Source: Brevibacillus sp. SYP-B805 (lineage in GTDB: Bacteria > Bacillota > Bacilli > Brevibacillales > Brevibacillaceae). Taken from it: DNA of 64,000 nt. The first letter of the stretch is position 1, and the number at the start of each line of letters is the position of its first letter. The notes under the pieces were generated by a model, which saw only the letters and a list, made by a program, of their open reading frames with translations, was not told the origin of the DNA and ran no database searches. Shown here in pieces: positions 41,097-49,305 of the stretch. The translations under genes and the position numbers were made by a program. The stretch spans positions 1-64,000 of the forward strand of contig NZ_JAALGD010000009.1 in assembly GCF_011059135.1 (NCBI RefSeq), written 5' to 3'.

Positions 41097-41786
41097 ATGG
41101 AAATTCTTTATCATGGTCACTCCTGCGTGCAGATTACCAACAATGGCATCTCGTTCATTATCGATCCGTTTCTCAGCGGCAATCCCGTCGCGGTCACGAA
41201 GGCGGAGGATGTCCGCGTCCAATACGTGCTGTTGACGCATGGTCACGGTGACCATATCGCCGATGCCGCGGAGATTGCCAAGCGCAATGACGCGACCATC
41301 ATCGCGACGTACGAACTGGCCACGTATATGGAGTGGCAGGGGGCCAAGGCCGTGGGCATCAATCTGGGCGGCTCCGTTGCCCTGGAATTCGGACGGGTCA
41401 AGATGACCCATGCGTTTCACAGCTCTTCCATTGATTTCAGCGATCAACAGAAAATCGTCTATCTGGGCATGCCGGGCGGTTTTCTGATCGAGACGGGGGG
41501 CAAAACCCTTTACCATGCCGGAGACACGGGCCTTTTCGGCGATATGAAGTTGATCGGCGAACGCAACCGGATCGACCTTGCTTTCCTGCCGATTGGCGAT
41601 CACTTCACCATGGGTCCGGAGGATGCGCTGGTGGCGGCCGAGTGGCTGGGAGCCAAGCAGGTGGTGCCGATCCACTACAATACATTCCCGCCGATCAAAC
41701 AGGACGGGGAAGCCTTTGCGGCCAAGCTGGCGGAGAAAGGCATCGGCGGCATCGTGATGAAACCGGGAGAGACCATTACGCTGTAA
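41097..41786 (+). CDS. UPF0173 metallo-beta-lactamase-fold hydrolase
   Basis: A 229-residue hydrolase that matches the UPF0173 (YtkL) family. The metal-binding motif is H48-G-H50-G-D52-H53, with [14 protein letters not shown] and [12 protein letters not shown] and a final His in [15 protein letters not shown] 41097 follows GAAAGGAGC; the promoter lies just upstream, which rules out longer versions. The reaction is unknown for this broadly conserved family. Confidence 0.88.
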   Translation: MEILYHGHSCVQITNNGISFIIDPFLSGNPVAVTKAEDVRVQYVLLTHGHGDHIADAAEIAKRNDATIIATYELATYMEWQGAKAVGINLGGSVALEFGRVKMTHAFHSSSIDFSDQQKIVYLGMPGGFLIETGGKTLYHAGDTGLFGDMKLIGERNRIDLAFLPIGDHFTMGPEDALVAAEWLGAKQVVPIHYNTFPPIKQDGEAFAAKLAEKGIGGIVMKPGETITL

Positions 41787-41819
41787 ACCGGCGGACGCAA
41801 GGGACGTGATGTTGCTTCT

Positions 41820-42470
41820 ATGGCGGAAAGACGAAAACCAGGAGAGAGCCGGACGCTCCCTCAGATCGGCGAAAAGATGAAAGCGTACAAGCGCGGGCTG
41901 CTGGGAGAACAGCGCTTGAAGAAACATGCGGTGCTGGTTCCTCTCGTCGAGACCCCCCAGGGCCATACGGCTGTCCTGTTTACCAAACGGGCAGCCGTCC
42001 TGCGTAGGCAGGCGGGGGAAATCTGTTTTCCCGGCGGCCACTGGGAGACCTCGGACGAGACGGAATGGCACACGGCCCTGCGTGAAACCACGGAAGAACT
42101 GCAGGTGCCGCCGGAGTCGATCCGCTATCTGGGCGATCTGGACATTCTGGTGGCGCCGTCCCAGATGATCGTCTATCCGTTCGTCGGCCAGCTGGCGATG
42201 CCCGAGCGGATTCACCCCAATCCGGATGAGGTGGAGGAGTATTTCTGCATCGAGCTGGAACGGCTCCTGGCCATTGATCCGGACTGTTACGAGACGCTGG
42301 TGAAAGTGGAGCCGCTCCCGGATTTCCCTTTTCATCTCATTCCGAACGGCCGGGAATATGCCTGGCGGATCGGGACGCTCCCGCAATACTTTTATGAGAT
42401 TGACGGGCGGGTGATCTGGGGGTTGACGGCGCGGATTCTGAATCATTTCCTGGATGTGGTGAGAGGCTGA
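41820..42470 (+). CDS. NUDIX hydrolase, coenzyme A pyrophosphatase-like
   Basis: A 216-residue protein. The UPF0035 motif LRRQAGEICFPGG, just before the Nudix box (GGHWETSDETEWHTALRETTEELQV), marks the CoA-diphosphatase subgroup that splits CoA into 4'-phosphopantetheine and 3',5'-ADP. The box has the REtTEEL core. It follows the UPF0173 gene by 33 nt, possibly as an operon, and ends at a strong terminator. Confidence 0.88.
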   Translation: MAERRKPGESRTLPQIGEKMKAYKRGLLGEQRLKKHAVLVPLVETPQGHTAVLFTKRAAVLRRQAGEICFPGGHWETSDETEWHTALRETTEELQVPPESIRYLGDLDILVAPSQMIVYPFVGQLAMPERIHPNPDEVEEYFCIELERLLAIDPDCYETLVKVEPLPDFPFHLIPNGREYAWRIGTLPQYFYEIDGRVIWGLTARILNHFLDVVRG

Positions 42471-42479
42471 CTGGCAGAG

Positions 42480-42512
42480 AACTCCCCGTAGAGGAACGCG
42501 GGGAGTTTTTCT
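42480..42512 (+). terminator. Intrinsic terminator after NUDIX gene
   Basis: AACTCCCCG (42480-42488) pairs with CGGGGAGTT (42499-42507), followed by Ts. Confidence 0.88.
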
Positions 42513-42545
42513 TCAATTGGAAGGAAAGGAAGGAAAAGGATAAGC

Positions 42546-43175
42546 ATGCGGAAGTGGGCGCTGCTCGTCGCGTACGTGATCGTCACGATCCTTGCCATAC
42601 TTTACAAAGAGCCTCTGCTGGCATGGCTGCAGCGCGGCGAGACTTCTCAAATCCCCGTGATGATGCTGCTGGCGGTCTTTCTGGCGCTGTTTCCCGTTGT
42701 TCCCTACGGGGTGGTGGCCGGGGCGATGGGGTCCAAGTACGGTCCCCTGATCGGGGGATTGATTAATGTCACCGGTTCCGCCGTGGCCTCCATCCTCGTC
42801 TTTTTCCTGGTGCGGTATGTGTTTGCCGAGCAGGGGAGGGCCTACCTCAGCCGCTATCGGCGCCTCGATCAATTTACCCGGCTGTTTGAACGCCACCCGT
42901 TTTTTTCCGTGCTGATCGGCCGGTTGATCCCCATCATTCCGGCCGTGGCGCTCAACCTCTACTCCGCCTTCAGCCGGATCAGGGCGTTTCCCTACATCAT
43001 GGCGACGATTTTGGGCAAAATTCCGGTGATGATCGTTTTCGCCATCATCGGGGAGAAGCTGTTTGTCGATCGGGGCAGCCTCCCTGTGGTGATTGTGATC
43101 TACCTGCTCTTTCTGGCGCTCGTTTTCTATGTCTACCGGGAGTGGACAAGGCGGATGCGGAAGCGGGAGAGTTGA
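42546..43175 (+). CDS. TVP38/TMEM64-family membrane protein
   Basis: A 209-residue SNARE-associated/DedA-superfamily protein with about six helices. Conserved segments are FPVVPYGVVAGAMGSKYGPLIGGLINVTGSAVAS, FLVRYVFAE, and FFSVLIGRLIPIIPAVALNLYSAFSRIRAFPYI. Such proteins are thought to move lipids across the membrane. GGAAAAGGA precedes the ATG. It is followed by bdbD, with which it may share a transcript. Confidence 0.88.
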   Translation: MRKWALLVAYVIVTILAILYKEPLLAWLQRGETSQIPVMMLLAVFLALFPVVPYGVVAGAMGSKYGPLIGGLINVTGSAVASILVFFLVRYVFAEQGRAYLSRYRRLDQFTRLFERHPFFSVLIGRLIPIIPAVALNLYSAFSRIRAFPYIMATILGKIPVMIVFAIIGEKLFVDRGSLPVVIVIYLLFLALVFYVYREWTRRMRKRES

Positions 43176-43234
43176 TCTTCGGGCAGTTTGGCTGTACACT
43201 GCAAGAAAGTTGAATGGAGAGAGGGGAAGAAGCG

Positions 43235-43942
43235 GTGGGGAAAAACGCGCCAAAAACCAAAGGGAAGAACCAGGGCAAAACCAAGCAGGAAAGGCAGCAG
43301 AAACAGATGCAGCGGCTGGTGTGGATCACGGCAGCCGCTCTTGTCGTGCTGATTGCACTCGTGCTGCTGCTTCAGCCATCATCGTCTCCGGCCCCATTCG
43401 CCTACGACAAGCTCCCGGTACTCGGAGATCCGAAGGCTCCCGTGAAAATCGTGGAGTTCGGCGATTTTAAATGTCCTTCCTGCCAATATTTCAGCCAGGA
43501 AATCAAACCGCGGCTGATGAAAGAGTACATCGACAAAGGCATCGTCTCTTTCTACTACATGAATTACACCATTATCGGGCCTGACTCGGTGACGGCCGCA
43601 TTGGCGGGCCAAGCCGTCTTCCATCAAAGCAATGAAGCGTTTTGGCAGTTTTATGACGCCCTCTATCAGCATCAGGGAAACGAAAATGAGGAGTGGGCCA
43701 CTCCCGAATTCCTGACAGAGCTGGCCCGGAAGATACAACTGCCGGTGGATCTCGACAAATTGCATCAGGATATCGTGGCAAAAACCTATCAAGACGAGGT
43801 AAAAGGGCAGTATGCATCCGCCGAGAACAACGGTGTGGCGGGGACGCCCGCGCTGTTTATCAACGGCAGCAAGTTTGAAAATGTCTTTGATTACGAGGCG
43901 CTGAAAGAAGCGATTGAAGCCGCGCGGAAGGGTGAACAGTAG
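43235..43942 (+). CDS. bdbD: DsbA-family thiol-disulfide oxidoreductase, BdbD-like
   Basis: About 235 residues. A Lys/Gln-rich cytosolic tail is followed by one membrane anchor (27-47) and an extracytoplasmic thioredoxin fold with C80-PS-C83 in FGDFKCPSCQYF and the cis-Pro loop GVAGTPALFINGSKF. It inserts disulfides in exported proteins, reoxidised by BdbC, which is encoded 2 nt downstream. A GTG at 43235 is chosen, with GAGGGGA 7 nt before; ATG 43214 is an alternative without a good ribosome site. Confidence 0.92.
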   Translation: MGKNAPKTKGKNQGKTKQERQQKQMQRLVWITAAALVVLIALVLLLQPSSSPAPFAYDKLPVLGDPKAPVKIVEFGDFKCPSCQYFSQEIKPRLMKEYIDKGIVSFYYMNYTIIGPDSVTAALAGQAVFHQSNEAFWQFYDALYQHQGNENEEWATPEFLTELARKIQLPVDLDKLHQDIVAKTYQDEVKGQYASAENNGVAGTPALFINGSKFENVFDYEALKEAIEAARKGEQ

Positions 43943-43944
43943 CC

Positions 43945-44391
43945 ATGGCGGGCAGGCGGTTCCTCGCATTTTGCAATCAGTATGCCCTGTATTTCGCCTG
44001 GGTGGTGTCGCTCGCGGCCGTTGCGGGCAGCCTCTATTTCAGCGAAGTTCTGGGCTTCATCCCCTGCAAGCTCTGCTGGTTTCAGCGGATCTTCATGTAT
44101 CCGCAGGCCATTCTCCTCGGCATCGCAAGCTATCGTAACGACAGGGGCATCATTCCCTATCTGCTGCCGATCAACATCGTCGGAGGGAGCATCTCACTCT
44201 ATCATTATGCGGAGCAGAAGATTCCGGGATTCGCCAGCCTGCTGCCGTGCACCGCAGGTGTGCCCTGCAGCCAGGATTACCTCAACTGGCTGGGCTTTGT
44301 CACCATCCCGCTGTTGGCCTTGATCGCGTTCCTCCTGATCGCCGCGTTCCTGTGGATGGGGCGGGACCGGGGTGAAAGATGGCAGGCGTGA
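43945..44391 (+). CDS. bdbC: DsbB-family disulfide oxidoreductase, BdbC-like
   Basis: A 148-residue, four-helix membrane protein with two redox pairs, C41-KL-C44 in PCKLCWFQRIFMYPQ and C102/C108 in LLPCTAGVPCSQDYLNW. It passes electrons from BdbD to quinone. The gene follows bdbD closely. BdbC/BdbD support competence and secretion of disulfide proteins in Bacillus. Confidence 0.95.
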   Translation: MAGRRFLAFCNQYALYFAWVVSLAAVAGSLYFSEVLGFIPCKLCWFQRIFMYPQAILLGIASYRNDRGIIPYLLPINIVGGSISLYHYAEQKIPGFASLLPCTAGVPCSQDYLNWLGFVTIPLLALIAFLLIAAFLWMGRDRGERWQA

Positions 44392-44404
44392 TCGTGAGCG
44401 CCGT

Positions 44405-45298
44405 CTATGCGCGCACTTTTCCGTCCAACAGCTTGTAGAGCACATGCGTGCCGCTGTTTTCTTCCCCCATGGCCGCCAGCTCGTCGTACAGGGATTTCGC
44501 CAGTTTCAGGCCGGGGGTCATCAAGCCCATCTCTTCGGCCGCTTCCAGTGCGATGCCCATGTCTTTGATAAAGTGTTTGACATAGAAACCCGGCTCGAAG
44601 TTGCCCGCGATCATGCGCGGAGCCAGATTGCTCAGCGACCAGCTGCCTGCCGCTCCCGTTTCGATGCTTTTCAGGACCGTTGCGGGATCAAGCCCCGCGT
44701 GCTTGGCATACACCATCGCTTCGCATACCCCGATCATATTGGAGGCGATGGCGATCTGGTTGCACATCTTGGTATGCTGGCCGGCCCCCGGGCCTCCCTG
44801 CAGGACGATATTTTTGCCCATGATTTCCAGAATCGGTTTGACCGCTTCAAAAGCTTCCTGATCCCCGCCGACCATGATCGCCAGGCGGGCCTCCCTTGCG
44901 CCGATGTCGCCGCCGGAGACGGGCGCGTCGAGCGCATGGATTCCTTTTGCGCGAGCGGTTTCGTGGATGCGTCGGGCCAAGGACGGAGTGGACGTGGTCA
45001 TGTCGATCACATAGCTGCCGGCCTGGGCATGAGCCAGGATTCCCTGCGGCCCCAGATACACTTCCTCCACATCATGCGGATAGCCGACCATGGTGATGAT
45101 CACATGGGCCCCGGCGGCCAGCTCGGCCACGGTCTCTTTCCAGACGGCCCCGTCCCGTATGAGTTCGTCGGCCCGGGATTTCGTCCGGTTATACACCAGC
45201 ACGGGATACCCCGCCTTCAACAGATGGCCGGCCATGCTTTTCCCCATGACACCCGTGCCGATAAAGCCGATGACCGTGTTCTCCTTGGTGATTGTCAT
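44405..45298 (-). CDS. 3-hydroxyisobutyrate dehydrogenase-family oxidoreductase
   Basis: A 297-residue NAD(P)-dependent beta-hydroxyacid dehydrogenase. The N-terminal Rossmann motif is IGFIGTGVMGKSMAGHLL, the substrate motif DAPVSGGDIGAREARLAIMVGG, and the catalytic Lys lies in GAGQHTKMCNQI. It matches 2-hydroxy-3-oxopropionate (tartronate semialdehyde) reductase and 3-hydroxyisobutyrate dehydrogenase equally well by eye. ATG 45298 follows GGAGGAGATCGT. It is monocistronic and convergent with bdbC. Confidence 0.87.
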   Translation of the reverse strand: MTITKENTVIGFIGTGVMGKSMAGHLLKAGYPVLVYNRTKSRADELIRDGAVWKETVAELAAGAHVIITMVGYPHDVEEVYLGPQGILAHAQAGSYVIDMTTSTPSLARRIHETARAKGIHALDAPVSGGDIGAREARLAIMVGGDQEAFEAVKPILEIMGKNIVLQGGPGAGQHTKMCNQIAIASNMIGVCEAMVYAKHAGLDPATVLKSIETGAAGSWSLSNLAPRMIAGNFEPGFYVKHFIKDMGIALEAAEEMGLMTPGLKLAKSLYDELAAMGEENSGTHVLYKLLDGKVRA

Positions 45299-45446
45299 AC
45301 GATCTCCTCCTTGTCCGAATGAAAAAAAGAAAAGGTGTCGGTTGCGTACAAAACAGTTGGAATCAAGTGAATTATAGAATTTTTCGGAGGGAACATGCAA
45401 TAATAGGGATGCTAACTTTTTTCTGATTTGGATGATGGAGGATACC

Positions 45447-46772
45447 GTGGAGAAAAGGTACAAAGTCGAATTGATCACGGCAGAATCGGCCGCTTCCCGC
45501 TACGTGCGCTACCGGCGCATCATCCGTTTCCCGCAGCTGACCATGCCGCTTCTGGCTGCGTATACCCCCGCTCATTGGGAGGTGTCCCATACCGACGAGA
45601 TCGTGCAGAAGGTTGATTTCAACAAGAAAGTGGACCTGGTGGGGATTACCGCCAACACCCCGGCAGCGCCACATGCCTATCAACTGGCAGCCGAATTCCG
45701 GAAACGGGGCGTCAAAGTCGTCATCGGCGGCCCGCATGCCACCCTGCTCCCCGAAGAAGTGCGGCAGCATGCCGACGCCGTCGTGGTAGGGGAGGGAGAG
45801 TTGGTTTGGCCCAAGCTTCTCGCCGATTTTGAGGCGGGAGAACTGCAGCCGGTTTACCGTTCCTGCGAGCTGCCCGACCTGCAGAACATGCCGCATCCGC
45901 GCTGGGATCTGATCAAGGGGAGAGTATACGGCAAAGGGGTGACGATCGCCACGCGCGGCTGTCCGTTTGCCTGTGAGTACTGTACGATCCCCCAGATGTA
46001 CCAGCGGCGGATGCGCTATCGGCCCATCCCGCAGATCGTGGAGGAGCTGCGCCATATGCCGGGTAAAGCGCTGATCTTCTGGGACGACAACATCGGAGCG
46101 AACCGGGCGTACGCCAAGGAGCTGTTTCGGGCCATCGCCCCCTTCAAACGGTGGTGGACCAGCCAGGCCACCGCTGACGTGGCCTTTGACGACGAGTTTA
46201 TGGAACTGGCCGCCCGCAGCGGTTGCAAAGCCTTGTTTCTGGGATTGGAAACGATTTCGCAAAACAGCCTGAACGCCGCCAACAAGCAGCACAATCAGAC
46301 GGAGCAGTATCGAGAGATCATCCGCCGCTTCCATTATTACGGCATCGCGGTGCAAGCCGGAACGGTCTTCGGCTTTGACCATGACGACCGCTCCATTTTT
46401 CGGCGGACGGTGGAGTTTTATCGGGAGATCGGCCTGGATTCGGCCACCATCAGCGTCTTGATCCCGTTTCCCAATACGCCGCTGTTTCGCAAGCTGGATG
46501 CGGAGGGGCGCATCCTGACACGCGATTGGTCCAAGTATAACGGCAAGAAGGATGTCGTTTTTCAACCCGCCCTGATGTCCCCGGAGGAGCTGCTGATGGG
46601 AATGGAGTGGGCGGCCCGGCAATTTTATGCCATCCCCTCGATTGTGGAGCGGATGTGGAAGTCGCGCACAGGCCTGTGGTGGAATATCATCCGCAACCTG
46701 GGCTATCACCTGGCGCTGCGCAATTTTGGCCGCGTGGGCTACAATCCGGAGCTTCCGCCGGCGTCCCGCTGA
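45447..46772 (+). CDS. B12-binding-domain radical SAM protein
   Basis: About 441 residues. The N-terminal cobalamin-binding-like domain (VDLVGITANTPAAPHAYQLAAEFR, VVIGGPHATLLPEEV) is followed by a radical SAM core with C172-x3-C176-x2-C179 in GCPFACEYC and FLGLETISQ, and a C-terminal helical part. GTG 45447 is preferred, with GGAGG 5 nt upstream, over ATG 45432. Its class acts on lipids, hopanoids or antibiotics as methylase or cyclase; the substrate cannot be told. Its last 34 bases overlap the end of the opposing MFS gene. Confidence 0.87.
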   Translation: MEKRYKVELITAESAASRYVRYRRIIRFPQLTMPLLAAYTPAHWEVSHTDEIVQKVDFNKKVDLVGITANTPAAPHAYQLAAEFRKRGVKVVIGGPHATLLPEEVRQHADAVVVGEGELVWPKLLADFEAGELQPVYRSCELPDLQNMPHPRWDLIKGRVYGKGVTIATRGCPFACEYCTIPQMYQRRMRYRPIPQIVEELRHMPGKALIFWDDNIGANRAYAKELFRAIAPFKRWWTSQATADVAFDDEFMELAARSGCKALFLGLETISQNSLNAANKQHNQTEQYREIIRRFHYYGIAVQAGTVFGFDHDDRSIFRRTVEFYREIGLDSATISVLIPFPNTPLFRKLDAEGRILTRDWSKYNGKKDVVFQPALMSPEELLMGMEWAARQFYAIPSIVERMWKSRTGLWWNIIRNLGYHLALRNFGRVGYNPELPPASR

Positions 46773-47977
46773 ACGCTGGGACATTCCGCCTTTTCCATCT
46801 TCACCATTCCCCACCGCAGCGCCAGAAGCAGCAGCAGGAAGGCGCTGCCCCAGTACAGGTCGGCCAGCCCCCACTTGCCGGCGATGAAATACGCCAATAG
46901 CGGACCGAGGGCTGCCCCCAGGTCCGTGGCGACCGAGTAAGCGGTCATCACCTTGGCCTTGGAGGAGCGGACGGCGGCATCGGATGCCAGGGCATCCGTC
47001 ACGGTGGTCAGGGCGGTGGAGGTGACCTGGACGGCAAGCAGGACCGCCAGCCAGACCCCGGTCGGAAGCGGCATCGGGATCAGGGCGAACAGGCAGCAGG
47101 CGAGCAGAAGCGACAGGACGAAGATCGAACGGCGCCCGTGCCTGCCGTCCGACAGCTTGCCGAACAGGGGAGCAAGCCACGGTTCCCAGCCCCACCGGAT
47201 CGCCTGCAGGATGCCCGCCAGCGTCGCCGCCCCGATCGCCGTACCTGCCGCAGTAAGCACGATCTCCCGGCTGTCGATCACATAACTGAGCGTCGATGTA
47301 AAAACCCCCTGGTACAGCATGGCGACAAGCAGACCGGCCAAAAGGGACCACAGCACGCTCGGCTCTCTCCAGACAGCGGGGGTGTCCGCCGCTGACCCTA
47401 TTGTCTTCTCCGTCTTGTTGGCCGGCACGATGCGCAGCACGACGGGAAGCGCCGGAACAGCCATCGCCGCGAACAGGACGGCAGCAGCGGAAAACCCGAC
47501 CTGATCGGCCAACAATCCCCCGGCCAGCATGCCGACCAGACTGCCCAATCGATACAGCCCGTTGTATCTGCCCAGGTAAACCCCCCGGTTCTGATCATGG
47601 GTCACATCCAGAATGGTAAAAAATGCGCCCAGGCGCAAAAACGTCCAGGCCGCCCCCCACAGGCAGCGCATCGCAAGCAGCGGCCAAAAGCCCTGCAGCA
47701 GCCCATAGGATGCGGTTGTGGCGATGGCAAGGACCACCGCCATGACAATGCCGCTCCGCCGGCTGATTTTTTGGTACAGCCAGCCGATCAGCGGGTTCAG
47801 CGGCAGGCGGACAAAGCGATTGGCCGACAGCAGGATGCCGACCTGGAGCGGAGACTGCAGGCCAAGCTCCCGCCAGTGCGTGGGAAGGGCGATGTAGAGA
47901 AAAGAGTCGCCCAGGAGACAGACGGCGGTGATCAAGGCGATGATCGTCACCTGCCGTCTGTTTGATACCTCGTTCAT
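46739..47977 (-). CDS. MFS transporter
   Basis: A 412-residue membrane protein with 12 predicted helices and a basic loop (YQKISRRSG) between helices 2 and 3 as in the major facilitator superfamily; a second such loop is GKLSDGRHGRRS. ATG 47977 follows GGAGGTATCC. It resembles drug or metabolite exporters, but the substrate is unknown. Its 3' end overlaps the radical SAM gene tail to tail, so its substrate could be that enzyme's product, a weak inference. Confidence 0.88.
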   Translation of the reverse strand: MNEVSNRRQVTIIALITAVCLLGDSFLYIALPTHWRELGLQSPLQVGILLSANRFVRLPLNPLIGWLYQKISRRSGIVMAVVLAIATTASYGLLQGFWPLLAMRCLWGAAWTFLRLGAFFTILDVTHDQNRGVYLGRYNGLYRLGSLVGMLAGGLLADQVGFSAAAVLFAAMAVPALPVVLRIVPANKTEKTIGSAADTPAVWREPSVLWSLLAGLLVAMLYQGVFTSTLSYVIDSREIVLTAAGTAIGAATLAGILQAIRWGWEPWLAPLFGKLSDGRHGRRSIFVLSLLLACCLFALIPMPLPTGVWLAVLLAVQVTSTALTTVTDALASDAAVRSSKAKVMTAYSVATDLGAALGPLLAYFIAGKWGLADLYWGSAFLLLLLALRWGMVKMEKAECPSVQRDAGGSSGL

Positions 47978-48143
47978 GGATACCTCCGTTGCATCAATTT
48001 TCCTTTCACTATACACCAATTTCACAGGATGTCGAATCATTTCCTGCCAGCGCTGCCTTCGTCTCATGGCGGGAACTGTCCGGGCAGGCGGTTTGGCTGG
48101 AATGACGATGTTTTATTTACAACTTCCTGGCGACTTTGTAAGA

Positions 48144-48174
48144 TATAACCATTAAAAAATAATAAAAGGTTATA
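48144..48174. promoter_or_regulatory. TATAACC-N17-GGTTATA inverted repeat upstream of MBL gene
   Basis: TATAACC (48144-48150) is the exact complement of GGTTATA (48168-48174), about two helical turns apart. A possible promoter (TTGTAA 48136-48141, 17-nt spacer) overlaps it. Likely an operator for an unknown regulator. Confidence 0.5.
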
Positions 48175-48191
48175 ACGGGAGAAATGAGGAT

Positions 48192-48938
48192 ATGATTATT
48201 CACCGCTTGCCCTGGGCAGGGATCATGGTGGAAGCGGATGGGCACAAGCTGCTGATCGATCCGCTCTATTACTACAATGAAGCGTTTTTCGGCAAGGCGC
48301 ACGAGTCGTTCGTGCCGCTGGGGAGGCTGGGAACGGTTGACGCTGTGCTGGTTACCCATACGCACAGCGATCATTTTGATCATCGGGCGATCGCTGCGTT
48401 TTGGGGGAAGGACGTTCCGGTCTACGTGCCGCTCGAAGCGCTGCCCACAGCGAAGGAGCAGTCGCAATTGCCCCGGCTGATCGGTGCTGCGCTTCATCAG
48501 ACCTTTACCGTCGGTCCCTTTGCCATCACCGCCACCCATTCGGTGGATGGCCTGGGGGATCCGCAGGTCGCGTGGGTTGTACAGGGGAACGGGAAAACGA
48601 TGATCCACTGCGGAGATACGCTGTGGCATGGCTACTGGTGGCAGATCGCCAAGGCGTTCGGGCCGTTCGATGCCGCCTGTCTGCCGATCAATGGGGCGGT
48701 CATCGCCGATCCTGACCTCACCCCGAGCGGCCAGCCCATCTGCCTCACCCCCGAACAGGCCGTCTCCGCCGCCGCCGTGCTTGGGGCCCAACGGTTGATA
48801 CCCATTCATTTCGGCGCTTTTCACGCTCCCCCGCAGTACATGGAGACCCCGGATGCGCTGGGACGCCTGGAGGAGGGAGCCCGCCTGCGCGGCATCACGC
48901 CGGTTGTGCTGAAACCTTTTGAATCATTGACGCTGTAA
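48192..48938 (+). CDS. Metallo-beta-lactamase-fold hydrolase
   Basis: A 248-residue MBL-fold protein. The metal motif is THTHSDHFD, with IHCGDTLWHGYWW carrying a metal Asp, and the last His in RLIPIHFGAFH. It resembles the UlaG/YtkL-like L-ascorbate lactonase group, but without its close signature. The ATG follows GGGAGAAATGAGG. An inverted repeat controls its promoter region. The substrate is unknown. Confidence 0.82.
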   Translation: MIIHRLPWAGIMVEADGHKLLIDPLYYYNEAFFGKAHESFVPLGRLGTVDAVLVTHTHSDHFDHRAIAAFWGKDVPVYVPLEALPTAKEQSQLPRLIGAALHQTFTVGPFAITATHSVDGLGDPQVAWVVQGNGKTMIHCGDTLWHGYWWQIAKAFGPFDAACLPINGAVIADPDLTPSGQPICLTPEQAVSAAAVLGAQRLIPIHFGAFHAPPQYMETPDALGRLEEGARLRGITPVVLKPFESLTL

Positions 48939-48957
48939 AGGTCCGCGATAAATCCGG

Positions 48958-48990
48958 CCCGCTCCTGCCGACCCGGCAGCAGCGGGTTTT
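48958..48990 (+). terminator. Intrinsic terminator after MBL gene
   Basis: CCCGCT.CTGCCG (48958-48970) pairs with CGGCAG.AGCGGG (48974-48986), followed by TTTT. Confidence 0.82.
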
Positions 48991-49066
48991 GCCACGGTAT
49001 TTAGGAAAGCTCTTTAATAGCGCTTAAGTGACTAAGAAAGGTTGGGGGCCCCCGCCGACACCAGCA

Positions 49067-49160
49067 AGGGACCCCACCCGGCACAGAGAGGGACCCCACT
49101 CGGCACAGCGATAGCTATCGCCGAGTGGGTAGAGCGATAGCTATCGCCGAGTGAGTGGAG
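49067..49160. repeat. Cluster of 22-bp and 26-bp tandem repeats with palindromic cores
   Basis: Two 22-bp units (49067-49088, 49089-49110; core AGGGACCCCAC, CGGCACAG) are followed by two 26-bp units (49109-49134, 49135-49160; core CGATAGCTATCGCCGAGTG). CGATAGCTATCG is itself a perfect palindrome. CACTCGGC of the second 22-mer pairs with GCCGAGTG of the 26-mers, so the block can fold into alternative hairpins. No gene is present in 48991-49305. Confidence 0.75.
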
Positions 49161-49305
49161 CGTTCGCTAAAGTCGGCGGAGTTTTTGCGAACAGTCAATA
49201 GCGAAAATTGCTTGAATGAGGAGGATATTGACAGAACTTGGACAGGCATGTTTATCATTGGTAGACAGACATCCATGCAGGCAACTTATCCAAGGGGGGG
49301 CGTTT

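Noticed and set aside
40383-42446. A 687-codon open frame on the minus strand spanning several genes
   Set aside because: It crosses the UPF0173 and NUDIX genes antisense and overlaps DUF4855 out of frame; no motifs.
45372-47351. A 659-codon open frame on the minus strand
   Set aside because: Antisense to the radical SAM gene and out of frame in the MFS gene; low-complexity product.
49067-49160. CRISPR array
   Set aside because: Units are contiguous with no unique spacers, only two copies each, and no cas genes are present.
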